This document shows positions 40,266-52,336 of a stretch of DNA of 64,000 nucleotides, piece by piece. The position numbers and the translations under genes were made by a program. The notes beneath the pieces are model-generated. The model was not told the DNA's origin. It ran no database searches and was given only the letters and a program-made list of their open reading frames with translations. Source of the DNA: Symbiodinium natans (lineage: Eukaryota > Sar > Dinophyceae > Suessiales > Symbiodiniaceae); NCBI GenBank assembly GCA_905221605.1, contig CAJNDS010002151.1:570259-634258 (forward strand), in the 5' to 3' direction. The number at the start of each line of letters is the position of its first letter. The stretch's first letter is position 1.

Positions 40266-41345
40266 CCTTAATTGTTTTGGAAAAGCGACCTTCCAAAGTG
40301 ATACATCGCCATATGTTTTTGCCTTAAGTCAGGGTTTGGGAAGCCCAAAATGTGCAAAAATCCACTATAATTAGCCATTTTAAGGGTTTTCCAAGGCCGC
40401 CAGACTGGCGAAAATCCCTATGTTTTAGCCTCATTACGCACAAAATGATCAAAAATTATTGTTTTTTACTATTTTGTAACGAAAATCCATATGTTTTTGG
40501 CCTTAATTCAGGGTTTGGGAAGGCCCAAATTGTGCAAGAAATCACTAAAATTTGCCATTGCGAGGGTTTTCCAAGGCCGCCAGACTAGCGAAAATCCCTA
40601 TGTTTTGGCCTTGATACGGAGTTTGGGAAGGCCCAAAATGGTCAAAAATCACTAAATTTTATAATTTGGTGGTTTTTCCAGGCTGCCAAACTAACGAAAA
40701 TCCCTATGTTTTGGCCTTAGTTCAGGGTTTGGGAAGGTCCAAATTGCGCAAAAATTTACTAAAATTTGCCATTTCGCTATGTTTTGGCCTTGATACGGAG
40801 TTTGGGAAGGCCCAAAAATGGTCAAAAATCACTAAATTTCATTATTTGGTGGTTTTTCCAGGCTGCCAAACTAACGAAAATCCCTATGTTTTGGCCTTAA
40901 TTCAGGGACCAAATTGCGCAAAAACTCGCAAATCTGCCATTTCGAGGGTTTTCCAAGGCCGCCAGACTAGCGAAAATCCCTATGTTTTGGCCTTGATACG
41001 GAGTTTGGTAAGGTCCAAAAGGGTCAAAAATCACTAAATTTCATTATTTGGTGGTTTTCCAAGGCTGCCAAACTAACGAAAATCCCTATGTTTTCGCATT
41101 TATTCAGGGTTTGGGAAGGCCCAAAATGATCAAAAAACACAAAAATTTGCCATTTGGGTGGGTTTACGGCTGCCAAACTAGGGAAAATCTCCTGTTTTGT
41201 ACACCTGAACTCAGGATTTGTGAGAGCCCAAAATGGTCGAAAACTACGCAGTTTGCCATGGGGATGGGTTTCCAAGGCACAAAATGATCCAAAATCATGA
41301 AAATCTGCTACTTGGGGGGCCCAAAATGATCAGAAATCACGGATT
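40265..41345. repeat. Satellite, about 105-115-bp unit, about 9 copies
   Basis: The unit carries GAAAATCCCTATGTTTTGGC, TCAGGGTTTGGGAAGGCCCA, ATCACTAAA and GGGTTTTCCAAGGCCGCCAG. It starts where the 55-bp satellite ends, with a transition at about 40265-40330. Confidence 0.9.
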
Positions 41346-41359
41346 TTTGCCACCACCCG

Positions 41360-43790
41360 CCCCCCCTAAACTATCTAAACTATCTAAACTATCTAAACTA
41401 TCAAAACTATCTAAACTATCTAAACTATCTAAAATATCTAAACCCCCCTGGTTTAGACCCAACCCCCCCCCCTTAAACTATATAAACTATCTAAACTATC
41501 TAAACCCTCACCCCCGGTTTAGATAGTTTAGATAGTTTAGGTAGTCTAGGCCTCTCCCCCAACTATCTAAACTATCTAAACTATCTAAACGCCCCTGGTT
41601 TAGACCCAACCCCCCTCCCTTAAACAATCTAAACTATCTAAACTATCTAAACCCTCCCCCCCGGTTTAGATAGTTTAGATAGTTTAGGTAGTTTAGGCCT
41701 CTCCCCCAACTATCTAAACTATCTAAACTATCTAAACTATCTAAACTATCTAAAACCCCCTGCTTTAGACCCAACAAAACCCCCCCCCCCCACCTTAAAC
41801 AATCTAACTATCTAAACTATCTAAAAACCCTCCCACCCCGGTTAGAAGTTTAGATTAGTTTTAGGTTAGTTTAGGCCCTCCCCAAATATCTAAACTATCT
41901 AAACTATCAAAACCCCCTTCTTAGACCAAACCACCCCCCCCCCCCCCCTTAAACTATCTAAACTATTCTAAACTATCTAAACCCCCACCGGTTTAGATAG
42001 TTTAGATAGTTTGAGGTAGTTTAGGCATCCTCCCCCCAACTATCGAAACTATCCTAAACTATCTAAATACTCCCCTTGTTTAGACCCAACCCCCAGCCCA
42101 TAAAACATCTAAACTATCTAAACTATACTAAAACTATCTAAACTATCTAACTATCTAAACTATCTAAACTATCTAAACCCCCTGGGTTAGATAGTTAGAT
42201 AGTTTAGGTAGTTTCGGCCGCTCCTCAAGCTATCTAAACTATCTAAACCCCCCCGGTTTAGATAGTTTAGATAGTTTGATAGTTTAGGTGGTTTTTTTTG
42301 GGCCTCTCCCCCAATTATCTAACTATCTAAAACTATCCAAAACCCCCCTAGTTTAGAGTTGTTTGGGTTATTGAGGGTAGTTTAGGTAGTCTAGGTAGTT
42401 TTGGGTTCCACCCGGGACCCAAGTCCCACCCCTAACATCTAAACTATTACTAAACTATCTAAACTATCTGAAACTATTAAACCTAAACTATCTAAACTAT
42501 CTAAAATATCTAAAAACAGATCTGACTATCTAAACTAAAAACCCCCCCCCGGTTTTAGATAATTTTTAGATAGTTTAGGTAGTTCAGGCCTCTCTCCCAA
42601 CTATCTAAACTATCTAAACTATTAAACCCCCCTGGGTTTAGATAGTTTAGATAGTTTAGGTATTTAGGTAGTTTTGGGCTCCACCCGGGGACCAACCCCC
42701 CCCCCCTCCCCCCCCCCCCCCCCCCCCCCCACCCCCCCCCCCCCACCCCCCCCTAAACTATCTAAACCACCCCCCGGTTTAGATAGTTTAGATTAGTTTA
42801 GGAGTTTAGGCCTCTGCCCCCACCTATCTAAACTATCTAAACTATCTAAACCCCCTGGTTAGACCCAACCCCCCCCCCCCCACCTCAACTAGCTAAACTA
42901 TCTAAACTATCTAAACTATCTAAACTATCTAAACCCCCCTGGTTTAGATAGTTTTAGATAGTTTAGGGTAGTTTAGGCCTCTCCCCCAACTAGATCTAAA
43001 CTATCTAAACTATCTAAAACCCCCCCATCTCCCGGTTTAGATAGTTTAGATAGTTTAGGTAGTTTTAGGGCCTCTCCCCCAACTATCTAAACTATCTAAA
43101 AACTATCTAAACCCCCCTGGTTTTTAGACAGTTTAGATAGTTTAGATAGTTTAGGTAGTTTAGGTAGTTTAGGTAGTTTTGGGCTCCACCCGGACCAACC
43201 TCCCCCCTAAACTATCTAAGCCACCCCCCGGTTTAGATAGTTAGATAGTTTTCGGTAGTTAGGCCTCTGCCCAACTATCTAAAACGATCTAAACTAATAT
43301 CTAAACCCCCCTGGTTTAGAACCCAAACCCCCCCCCCCCTCAACTATTATCTAAACTATCTAAACTACTATCTAAAACTATCTAAACTATCTAAACTATC
43401 TAAACCCTAAACCCCCCTGGTTTAGATAGTTTGGATAGTTTAGGTAGTTTAGGCCTCTCCCCAACTATCTAACTATTCTAAACTATCTAAACCCCCTGGT
43501 TTAGATAGTTCAGATAGTTTAAATAGTTTTAGGGCCTCTCCCCCCAACTATCTAAACTATCTAAACCCCCCCGGTTAGATAGGTTAATAGTTTAGATAGT
43601 TTAAATTAGTTGTAGGCCTTCCCCCAACGAGCTAAACATCTAAACTATCTAAACCCCCCGGTTTAGATAGTTTATATAGTTTAGATAGTGTAAATAGTTA
43701 GATAGTTTAGGTAGTTTGGGGGCTCCACCCGTGACCAACCTAGCTATCTAACTATGTAAAATAACACTATCTAAAACCCCCCTCTAAACC
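41360..43790. repeat. Inverted-orientation TATCTAAAC satellite
   Basis: Runs of AACTATCTAAACTATCTAAA alternate with the complement GTTTAGATAGTTTAGATAGT, separated by CCCCCCTGG, CCCCCGG or GGCCTCTCCCCCAA spacers. The unit of one plus and one minus run is about 95-170 bp and can fold on itself. From about 41800 on, copies carry many single-base indels. Confidence 0.9.
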
Positions 43791-43794
43791 CCCC

Positions 43795-45260
43795 TGCTCG
43801 TAATTTAGTATTGGGGGAAGGCCCGGGATCGTAATTTTAGTATTTGGGGAAGGGCCTGGGCTCGTAAAATTAGTATTGGGGGGAAGGCCGGCTCGTAATT
43901 TAGTATTTGGGGAAGGACGGGACTCGTATTTAGTATTGGGAGGAGGCCAGCGGCCTCGTAAGTTAGTTTGCGGGGAGGCCCGGGCTCGTAACTTAGTATT
44001 GGGGGGAGGCCCGCTCGTAATTTAGATTGGGTGGGGGGCCGGGCCCGTAATTTGGTATTGTGGGGGGCCCAATTTAGTAGATAATTTAAATAGTAGAGGA
44101 GTTTTAGGTTAGTTTTGGAGCCCACCAAAACCCAACCTACCCCCAAAATGATTTAAAATTTTGTTTTTTTAATTTTTTTTTTATCTTATTTTTTTTTTTT
44201 TTTTTTCAAACTGATGTAAACTATCTACTAACCACCTGGGGCTCGTAATTTAGGATTGGGGGAAAGGCCCGGCTCGTAATTTAGTATTGGGGAAGGTCCG
44301 GGCTCGTAATTTAGTATTGGGGGAAGGCCCAGGCCCACACAGTGAATTTAGTATTGGGGGAAGACCCGGGCTCGTAATTTAGTTTGGGGGAAGGCCCGGG
44401 CTCGTAATTTTAGTATTGGGGAAGGCCCGGGCTCGTAATTTAGACTTGGGGGACGGCCCGGGCTCGTAATTTAGAATTCGGGAGGCCCGGGCTCGTAATT
44501 TTAGAGTTGGGGGGGAGACCGGGCTCGTTTTTTTTTCGTATTGGGGGACGGGCCCGGGCTCGTAATTTGTATTGGGGGAACCCCTGGGTTTAGATAGTTT
44601 AGAAATTTTCAATAGTTTAGATAGTTTAGGTAGTTTTGGGCTCCACCCGTGACCTAACCTAACCCCCAAATTATCTCAACTGTGTAAAAACTATCTTAAC
44701 TATCTAACCCCCCCGGCTCGTAATTTAGTATTGGGGAAGGCCGCGGGGGGGAAGGTCTCGTAATTTAGTATTGGGGGAAGACCCGGGCTTCGTAATTTAG
44801 TTTGGCGGAAGGCCCGGGCTCGGTAATTTAGTATTGGGGGAAGGCCTGGGCTCGTAATTTAGTATTGGGGGAAGGCCCGGCTCGGCTCGTAATTTGTATT
44901 GGGGGAAGGCCCGGGCTCGTAATTAGTATTGGGGGAACCTTCGTTAAATAGGGCGGCTCGTAATTTAGTATTGGGGGACGGCCCGGGCTGTAATTTATGG
45001 GGTAATTTGGGGGGGGCCCAGGGCCTCGTAAATTTGTAGTATTGGGGGGACCCTGGTTTAGTATGTTAGATAATTTAAATAGTTTAGATAGTTTAGGTCC
45101 ACCCGTGACCCACCTACCCCCAAATTATCTAAACTAATAAACTATCTAAACAAAGTATTGGGGAAACCCCGGGCTCGTAATTTAGTATTGGGGGAAGGCA
45201 CGGGCTCGTAATTTAGTATTGGGGGAAGGCGGGCTCGTATTTAGTATTGGGGGAAGCCCT
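43795..45260. repeat. CTCGTAATTTAGTATTGGGG satellite, about 31-bp unit
   Basis: The unit is GGCTCGTAATTTAGTATTGG followed by GGGAAGGCCCG. Dozens of copies have many small indels. Short blocks of the TATCTAAAC satellite (about 44580-44640, 45055-45150) are interspersed. Confidence 0.9.
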
Positions 45261-45805
45261 AATTAGGGACCCTTGGTTTAGATAGTTTAGATAGTTTAGG
45301 TAGTTTTGGGCTCCACCCGGGACCCAACCTCCCCCCCCAAACTACCTAAACTACCTAAACTATCTAAACTATCTAAACCCCCCCTGGTTTAGATAGTTTA
45401 GATAGTTTAGGTAGTTGAGGCCTCTCTCCCCCAACTATCTAAACTATCTAAACTATCTAAACCCCCTGGTTTAGATAGTTTAGATAGTTTAGGTAGTTGA
45501 GGCCTCTCTCCCCCAACTATCTAAACTATCTAAACTATGTAAACCCCCCTGGTTTAGATAGTTTAGATAGTTTAGGTAGTTTAGGCATCTCACCCAACTA
45601 TCTAAACTATCTAAACTATCTAAACCCCATTGGTTTAGATAGTTTAGGTAGTTTAGGCCTCTCCCCCAACTATCTAAACTATCTAAACTATCTAAACCCC
45701 ACTGGTTTAGATAGTTTAGATGGTTTAGGTAGTTTAGGCCTCTCACCCAACTATCTAAACTATCTAAACTATCTAAACCCCCCTGGTTTAGATAGTTGAG
45801 ATAGT
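45260..45805. repeat. TATCTAAAC satellite, clean copies
   Basis: Same architecture as 41360-43790, but the copies are nearly identical to one another and free of stray indels. Confidence 0.9.
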
Positions 45806-45844
45806 CCCCAAAAAAAGGAACGCCACATAATACATAAAGGTTCC

Positions 45845-46028
<184 letters not shown>

Positions 46029-46325
46029 CCAGTCAGTCTGAGGTCGGCCCAGTTCATCGCCACCTCCATGATGTGGGGCTTGGAGTGACGTGCCAAGGGG
46101 CGGAAAAAAGTTGCCGCGAGGCGGCGCCCTCACATTTTCTGTTACGTTTGGGGTTTAGGGCCTAGGGCTTAGGGCTTGGGGTTTAGGGTTAAGGGTTCAG
46201 GGTTTAGGGCTTGGGGTTTAGGGTTTAGGGTTCAGGGTTTAGGGTTTGGGGTTTGTTTAGGGTTTGGGGTTTGGCGTTTGGGGTTTTGGGTTTAGGGCTA
46301 TGTTGCAGGTGCGTGTGACTGAAGC

Positions 46326-46420
46326 TTAGGTCTCGCAGACTCGCAGGGCGGCCAGAAACAGCACGACCTGGTTAGCATATGGAGACATGTCCAGCCCTTC
46401 CAAATTCAGGCACCTTCAAG
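46326..46420 (-). CDS. Possible terminal exon on the minus strand
   Basis: The complement has AG|G acceptor-like sites followed by a frame reading GLDMSPYANQVVLFLAALRV and then CET and TAA at 46326-46328. It is protein-like, but no partner exon or motif confirms it. Confidence 0.25.
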
Positions 46421-46811
46421 GTGCCCGAGATAACAATACGGGTTTAGGTTTTAGGGTTTAGGGTTACCTACCAATGAACAAACTGAAAACAATCTCCCTG
46501 TGTCAGCTGCCTGGTCACGAAGATTGCACCCAAGGTTTGAGGCAAACTATGAGGCAATCAGGACATATTTTTTTAACGCGAGTACCTCTGCCTGCTTGGG
46601 AGCGCAATTGTGACGCCCTTTTGGCTCTCAGCTTGCAAGGCTCCTGACATTGGAAGCTCAAGACTCAAGACCTTGAAGTAGGGTTAAGGGTTTAGGGTTT
46701 AGGGTTTAGGGTTTAGGGTTTAGGAGAGACCTTGAACAGCTCTAAGCTGCAAAGTCCCTTCGCAGCCTTCGCGGTTCGACGGCACCACGACCTTATCGAC
46801 TTCTGGGCTGT

Positions 46812-46927
46812 GGTTGCCCTTTACCCTCTTTTATTTTTGGTTCTCCTTAACAAGTTTAAAAAAAACGGTATTTTTGGTTCTCCTTTTAAAAGGTACCCTG
46901 ATTATAAGGTGGTTACTGGGCTACCGA
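46812..46927. mobile_element. Family C element, degenerate left end
   Basis: GGTTGCCCTTTACCC at the left, TATAAGGTGGTTACTGGGCT and ACC at the right, with two TTTTTGGTTCTCCTT repeats inside. Confidence 0.6.
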
Positions 46928-46997
46928 CCTAAGCCTTCTCGGGGATTCTTACCCTAAACCCCAAGCCCCAAACCCCAAACCCTAAACCCTAAACCCC

Positions 46998-47035
46998 CTA
47001 CAGACATCTCCCCCCCCCCCCCCCCCCCCCCCCCC
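46998..47035. repeat. Poly-C tract
   Basis: About 37 C with one G near the end. Confidence 0.85.
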
Positions 47036-47298
47036 GCCCCAGCCCTGCCTTGAGTCATGGCCTGACCTCGTCACGCCAACTTAGGTCCAAGGCCGGGACC
47101 TGTGGTCAGGCTCAATCGGGTTTGTAGGGTGTTGTTGGGGTTTATATGGGGGTTTATAATCGGTTAAAAAAGGGGTTTTTCTAGTGTTGATGTAGGGTTT
47201 TTGGGGTTTTTAATATATAGGGTTTATAATCGGGTTTGTCGGGTTTTCAGGGCTTTTTGGGTTTTCAATGGGTTTCTGGGGTTTGGAGATTGTCCCCG

Positions 47299-47373
47299 TG
47301 GTTCTTAGTAGGGAATGGGGGAATGAGGGCCCTCTTCTATACCCTTTAAGGGACTCATACCCTACTAAGAACC
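47299..47373. mobile_element. Family E TIR element
   Basis: GGTTCTTAGTAGGGAATGGG at the left pairs with CATACCCTACTAAGAACC at the right. Confidence 0.75.
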
Positions 47374-47848
47374 AACCAGTTATACTTGTAGGGTTTACAG
47401 GGTTTGCCGGGTTTGCAGGGTTGAAAAGGCTTCACTGGCTTTACTGGGTTTATAATGCCTCTAAGGGTTTAGGGTTTAAGGAGGGTTTTATGAGGGTTTA
47501 GGGTACGGCCTCCCCTCGTGCTCTGAAGACCTCAACTGCAGCACCCTAGACTCAACAACCGATCCTCAACCCTATGAACCCTATATACCCTCTAAACCCT
47601 ATAAACCCTGAAACTGTCAGCCCTAAAACCCTATGACCCCTATACACCCGCTAAGCCCTGTAAACCCCACACCTTAAAAACCATGCAAACCCTACCCTAT
47701 AAACCCAATGAACCCTGAACAACCTTTAAAAAAAAACCTAAAAACCCTACAAACCCGTGCAATCCTCGAACCCTAGGCCAAGGCTTGAAGCACTGAGCCT
47801 TTTTTGGGTTGAGGGTTTCATCCTCCGCGTACTCTGCGCCATGTGGGG

Positions 47849-47955
47849 GTTTAGGATTCTAGAGGTACCTTATTGGGTCAAAGGTTCCTAAGTATAAGGG
47901 GGTCCAATGATTTGGGGGTCAATTTTAGGGGTCCCCTATTTTCGTAAACCCCCAT
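47849..47955. mobile_element. Family F TIR element
   Basis: TGGGGGTTTAGGATTCTAG at the left and CCCCTATTTTCGTAAACCCC and CA at the right. Internal GGGGTCCAATGATTTGGGGG is shared with other copies. Confidence 0.6.
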
Positions 47956-47996
47956 GTTTACAATCGGGCTTTTGTTCACTTCCCGATGCGGGCAGG

Positions 47997-48066
47997 ATTT
48001 AGGGGTTTAGGGTTTAGGGTTTAGGGTTTAGGGTTTAGGGTTTAGGGTTTAGGGTTTAGGGTTTAG
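47997..48066. repeat. TTTAGGG array
   Basis: About nine exact units at the left edge of the next satellite block. Confidence 0.92.
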
Positions 48067-48074
48067 GTTATTTC

Positions 48075-48830
48075 AGGCAATGGCCTCTTTATGAAGGGGT
48101 AACTGTTAAAATGGCCCGTAACAGAAACAGATTTGGGAAGAGATTCCGTAAATATTTTTAGGGTTCAGGAAATTGGGACCCCCGCAGGCCCGTGACAGAA
48201 ACAGATTTGGGAAGAGATTCCGTAAATATTTTCAGGGTTCAGGGTTTAGGAACCCGGCCAAAGCTGAAAGAGGCCACCTGCCACAACCACCCCCCCAAGC
48301 GCATGTTTGAGTAGGGGCCAAAGCTGAAAGAGGCCACCTGCCACAAGTGGTCTTTCGCCCAAAGTCCTGTACCTAAAGAGGCCACCCCCCCTGAATGTCC
48401 AAAGCACATGTTTTAGTAGGGGGGGCCAAAGCTGAAAGAGGCCACCTGCCAAAGCTGGGCGAACCCACAGTCCTGTAGCTAAAGAGACCACCCCCCTGGC
48501 CTCTTTATGAAGGGGTGACTGTCAAAATGGCCCGTAACAGTAACAGATTTGGGAAGAGATTTGGGAAGAGATTCCGTAAATATGTTGTTTTTGAGTGTGG
48601 ACATTGAAGAGGGCTGGCCTCTTTAGTTACAGGGCTTTGGGCAAAACCCAGCTGTGGCGGGTGGCCTCTTTCAGTTTTGGCCCCTTTTGTTCAAATACAT
48701 GTTTTGGACATTCAAGGGGGGTGGCCTGTTTAGCTACATGACTTTGGGCGAAAGCCTAGTTGTGGCGGGTGGCCTCTTTCAGCTTTGGCCGCTTTTGCTC
48801 AAATATGTGTTTTGGACATTGAGGCCGGGC
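48075..48830. repeat. Minisatellite with inverted halves
   Basis: Left half (48245-48500): copies of GCCAAAGCTGAAAGAGGCCA, CCTGCCAC, GGGCGAAAGACC-type sequence in one orientation. Right half (48615-48830): the reverse complement (GGTGGCCTCTTTCAGTTTTG). ATGGCCCGTAACAGAAACAG with GATTTGGGAAGAGATTCCGT recurs three times between and beside them. The large inverted pair could form a cruciform or hairpin RNA. Confidence 0.85.
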
Positions 48831-49345
48831 AACACATTTCCTAAAGTAGTTAGTGTCGTTTTGGTGACCAGAGCCGGGCGACACATTTCCTACAGTAGTT
48901 AGTTGTTTTAGTGGCCGAAACCGGGCGACACATTTCCTAAACTAGTTAGTCGTTTCTGCGGCCAAAGCCGGGCGACACATTTCCTAAAGTAGTTAGTCGT
49001 TTTAGTGGCCAAAGCCGGGCGACACATTTCCTAAAGTAGTTAGTGTCGTGTTAATGACCAAAGCCGGGCGACACTTTTTTTCCTAAATTAGTTAGTAGTT
49101 TTTGAGACCAAAACCGGGCGACACATTTCCTAAACTAGTTCGTCGTTTTAGTGACCAAACCCGGGCGACACATGTCCTAAAGTAGTTAGTCGTTTTGGTG
49201 ACCAAAACCGGGCGTCACATGTCCTAAAGTAGTTAGTCGCTTTAGTGACCAAAGCCGGGCGACACATTTCCTAAAGTAGTTAGTCGTTTTAGTGACCAAA
49301 GCCGGGCGAAAAATTTCTTAAACTACTTAGTCGTTTTAGTGACGA
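48825..49345. repeat. 46-bp minisatellite, about 11 copies
   Basis: The unit is GCCGGGCGACACATTTCCTA, AAGTAGTTAGTCGTTTTAGT and GACCAAA, with small variants. Confidence 0.92.
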
Positions 49346-49674
49346 TGTTTCACCTCTTGTCTATTGTTGCTAAGCGGAAAAATGCTTTTACAAAACAACA
49401 AGAAAGCTGAAAACAACTACAAAACCCTAGACAAGGTCGTCTTTCAACTTTTTGGCCACCCCTATATATGGTTGTGCGCTGTGCGTTCCGCCCCCCCCCC
49501 CCAGGTATCCCACCCCCCCATGGTCTACAGTCTCCCCTAAACCAAGCCTAAACCCTAAACCCTTATATAACCCTAAACCCTAAACCCTACACCCTAAACC
49601 CTAAACCCCTAAACCCTAAGCCCTACACCGTAAACCCTAAACCCTAAACCCTAACCCCTAAACCCTAGGCGGGG

Positions 49675-49800
49675 GGGGGTCCCGTGGTGGTGGTGGTGGT
49701 CCCGTGGTGGTGGTGGTCCTGTGGTGGTGGTCCGTGGTGGTGGTCCGTGGTGGTGGTCTGTGGTGGCCGTGGTGGTGGGGAGGGGGGGGGGGGGGGCGGG
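49675..49800. repeat. GGT-rich low-complexity tract
   Basis: GTGGTGGTGGTGGTC motifs followed by G-rich sequence. Confidence 0.85.
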
Positions 49801-50164
49801 GGGCCGCCGGGGCGCAACCATACATAGGCCGTGCAAGAAACTCAAGGACACGGTTGAGGGTTTGGGGGTTTAGGGTTTTGGGGTTTCACAGGGTTCGGGC
49901 CAAAGCCCGACACAAAACACCCTAACCCCCAAAACCTTAAGGGTTTCGGATTTAGGTTTAGTTTAGGGTTTAGGCTGGGTGTTTTAGGGTTTGGCTTTAG
50001 GGTTTTGAAGATTAGGGTTGTTCAGAAGTTTAGCTGGTTTGGGGCTGTTTAGGGTTTAGAAGCTTTGGTTTGGGCCTTGAGGGCTATATTGTTTATTCTG
50101 GGAGTGGACTCGGGGGGAATTACTGGAAGGTATTTTATTATTAGGTTGTATTCATTTCAGAGGC

Positions 50165-50375
50165 CATGAAAGAGGAGGCCCTGGAACAGTTCTAGTCTGT
50201 TCCGGGTACCGTCAAAAAGTGTGCAAAACAACATGCCCTGGAACAGTTCTAGTCTGTTCCGGAGCAGAAAACCAGGCCCCGGAACAGTTCCAGAACAGTT
50301 CCGGAACAGTTCCGCTTTGTTTCGGGATTTTGCCCCAAAAACGTACGCCCTGGAACTGTTCTAGTTTGTTCTGGA
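50165..50375. repeat. Palindromic GGAACAGTTCC-type repeat
   Basis: CCTGGAACAGTTCTAGTCTG and TTCCGGAACAGTTCCG recur. Each motif is partly self-complementary. Confidence 0.8.
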
Positions 50376-50458
50376 GCATATGAAAACAAGGTTGTTTTTT
50401 TCTTATTATCTTCTGTTGTTTTTTATATATTTTTCATATTTGTTATGCTGCTATTTTG

Positions 50459-50620
50459 TGATATATATATATATATATATAAATAGATATGTACACATTT
50501 CATTGTTATATTGCTATATTGTTATCTTGTTGTATTGGTATCTTGTTATCTTGTTATTTTGTTATATTGCTATATTGTTATATTGCTGTATTGTGTTTTT
50601 ACTGTCATAGTATTCTATTC
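50459..50620. repeat. TA tract and TTGTTATAT low-complexity repeat
   Basis: A TA tract (50460-50482) is followed by 15-17-bp degenerate units of TATATTGCTATATTGTTAT type. Confidence 0.75.
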
Positions 50621-50699
50621 TTCATAAATCATAAAATGACATTATTCACAACGTGGACATTTTCCTCAGGGGACAAAGAGTCTCTAAAGGAGTTCCAAG

Positions 50700-51325
50700 G
50701 TCTATAAGTCTATAGCTTATATAGGATATAGGCCTATCCTGCCTCTCCATTCGGGATGACGGAAGCCCTCTCCGGCGCGCTCTTGGCTCACGAAAGTGCG
50801 CTGGGGAGGGTTTTCGTGGCTCAGGGACAGAGGGGATCCAAAAGGAGTTCTATAGTCTAAGTGTCTATAGCCTATATTGGCTACAGGCTATAGGTCCATA
50901 CTGCCTCTCCTTGCGGGATGACGAAAACCCTCTCCGGCGCACTTTTGGCTCACGAAAGTGCGCCGGAGAGGGTTTTCGTGGCTCAGGGGACAGAGGGGAT
51001 CCAAGTTCTATAGTCTATGGCTATAGGTCTATCCTGCCTCTCCCATTTGGATGACGATAAAAACCCTCTCCGGCGCACTTTTGACTCACGAAAGTGCGCC
51101 GGGGAGGGTTTTCGTGGCTCAGGGACAGAGGGGATCCAAGTTCTACAGTCTATGGCTATAGGTCTATCCTGCCTCTCCATTTTGGATGACGATGAAAACC
51201 CTCTCCGGCGCACTTTTGGCTCACGAAAGTGCGCCGGGGAGGGTTTTTGTGGCTCCGGGGACAGAGGGGATCCAGGTTCTATAGTCTATGGCTATAGGTC
51301 TATCCTGCCTCTCCATTTTGGATTG
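50700..51325. repeat. Hairpin-bearing minisatellite, 4 units of about 130-160 bp
   Basis: Each unit has TATAGTCTATGGCTATAGGT, CCTGCCTCTCCATT and a hairpin, then GTGGCTCAGGGGACAGAGGG. The best hairpin (50922-50978) has a perfect 24-bp stem, CGAAAACCCTCTCCGGCGCA plus CTTT, and a 9-base loop. The others lie near 50765-50818, 51055-51113 and 51188-51247 with few mismatches. Confidence 0.88.
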
Positions 51326-51570
51326 CCACTGACACACCAAAGCGGCTATTGCCTCGTTTCGGCCTAAGGATTGCCACTGACACGCCAAAGAGGCCATTGC
51401 CTCGTTTCGGCCCAATGATTGCCACTGACACACAAAAGAGGCCATTGCCTCATTTCGGCCCAATGATTGCCACTGACATACCAAAGAGGCCATTGCCTCG
51501 TTTCGGCCCAATGATTGCCACTGACACACCAAAGAGGCCATTGCCTCGTTTCGGCCCAATGAACTCACAG
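51320..51570. repeat. 48-bp minisatellite, 5 copies
   Basis: The unit is GATTGCCACTGACACACCAA, AGAGGCCATTGCCTCGTTTC and GGCCCAAT. The unit length is a multiple of three and stop-free on both strands, so 16-residue repeat ORFs appear; neither has other evidence of being a gene. Confidence 0.9.
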
Positions 51571-51574
51571 GTTC

Positions 51575-51715
51575 CATTTACAGGATTTGCGACGTGATTT
51601 GCTACATGCCCTTTTCCATTTACAGGATTTGCGACGTGATTTGCTACATGCCCCTTTTCCTTTACACGATTTGCGACGTGATTTGCTACATGCCCTTTTC
51701 CCTCTCATTCCCCCA
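51575..51715. repeat. 42-bp repeat, 3 copies
   Basis: CCATTTACAGGATTTGCGAC and GTGATTTGCTACATGCCCTT recur three times. Confidence 0.88.
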
Positions 51716-52043
51716 GATATGTGGCTGACAGTTAAACAGGCCAACGCTTGAAATAAGGTTTAGGGTTTAGGGTTTGGGTTTGGTTGACACCTGCCTGGGT
51801 TCAGGGGATTGCCTGCCCATCCACTTCTGCAAGTGCTCGCGACCAGGCTTTAGGGTTCAGGGGTACCCCAAGCCCTAGAGCCTAAACCCCAAATCCTAAA
51901 CCCTAAACCCTAACCTAAACCCTAAACCCCAAACCCGAAACCCTAAGCCCTAAACCCCAAACCCTAAACCCTAAACCCTAAGTGTGTGCCTCGCCTGGCT
52001 TGTCCGAGTGTGAGCGATTAAACCCTAAGCCCAAGATGGCCAG

Positions 52044-52122
52044 GCATGGGATTGTGTCACTGCCGCCGCGGTGGACAGCGGTCGACGAAGAAGCCTCTGT
52101 GCTGCGATATGGCCCAAAGCAG
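52044..52122 (+). CDS. Exon of an unidentified protein
   Basis: The CCAG|G acceptor and GT donor (AAAGCAG|GT) bound a frame reading HGIVSLPPRWTAVDEEASVL and RYGPKQ. It is flanked by CCCTAAA sequence on the left and TTTAGGG on the right, and is the clearest exon after the satellite block. The following exon candidates (53759, 54536) may belong to the same gene. No domain is recognised. Confidence 0.45.
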
Positions 52123-52336
52123 GTTGAGGGCTTGGGGTTTTAGCGTTTAGCGTTTAGGGTTTAGGGTTTAGGGTTTAGGGTTTAGGATTTAGGGTGAGGG
52201 TCGAGGGATGAACATCACAGCAGTCGGCAAAGTAGCCTTGAACCGACTCTGCTGGGGGCCGGGGAGTAGCATCCTGAAAGAATCCCAAGGTTCACCTTGA
52301 CTCAGGGCTTGGGTTTCTCTGGGACAGTTCTATATG

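Noticed and set aside
39262-41345. Possible CRISPR array (regular repeats)
   Set aside because: There are no unique spacers; the whole unit is repeated, and the context is eukaryotic.
51221-51597. 16-residue repeat proteins on both strands
   Set aside because: The 48-bp minisatellite is a multiple of three and stop-free. There is no start context, motif or strand bias.
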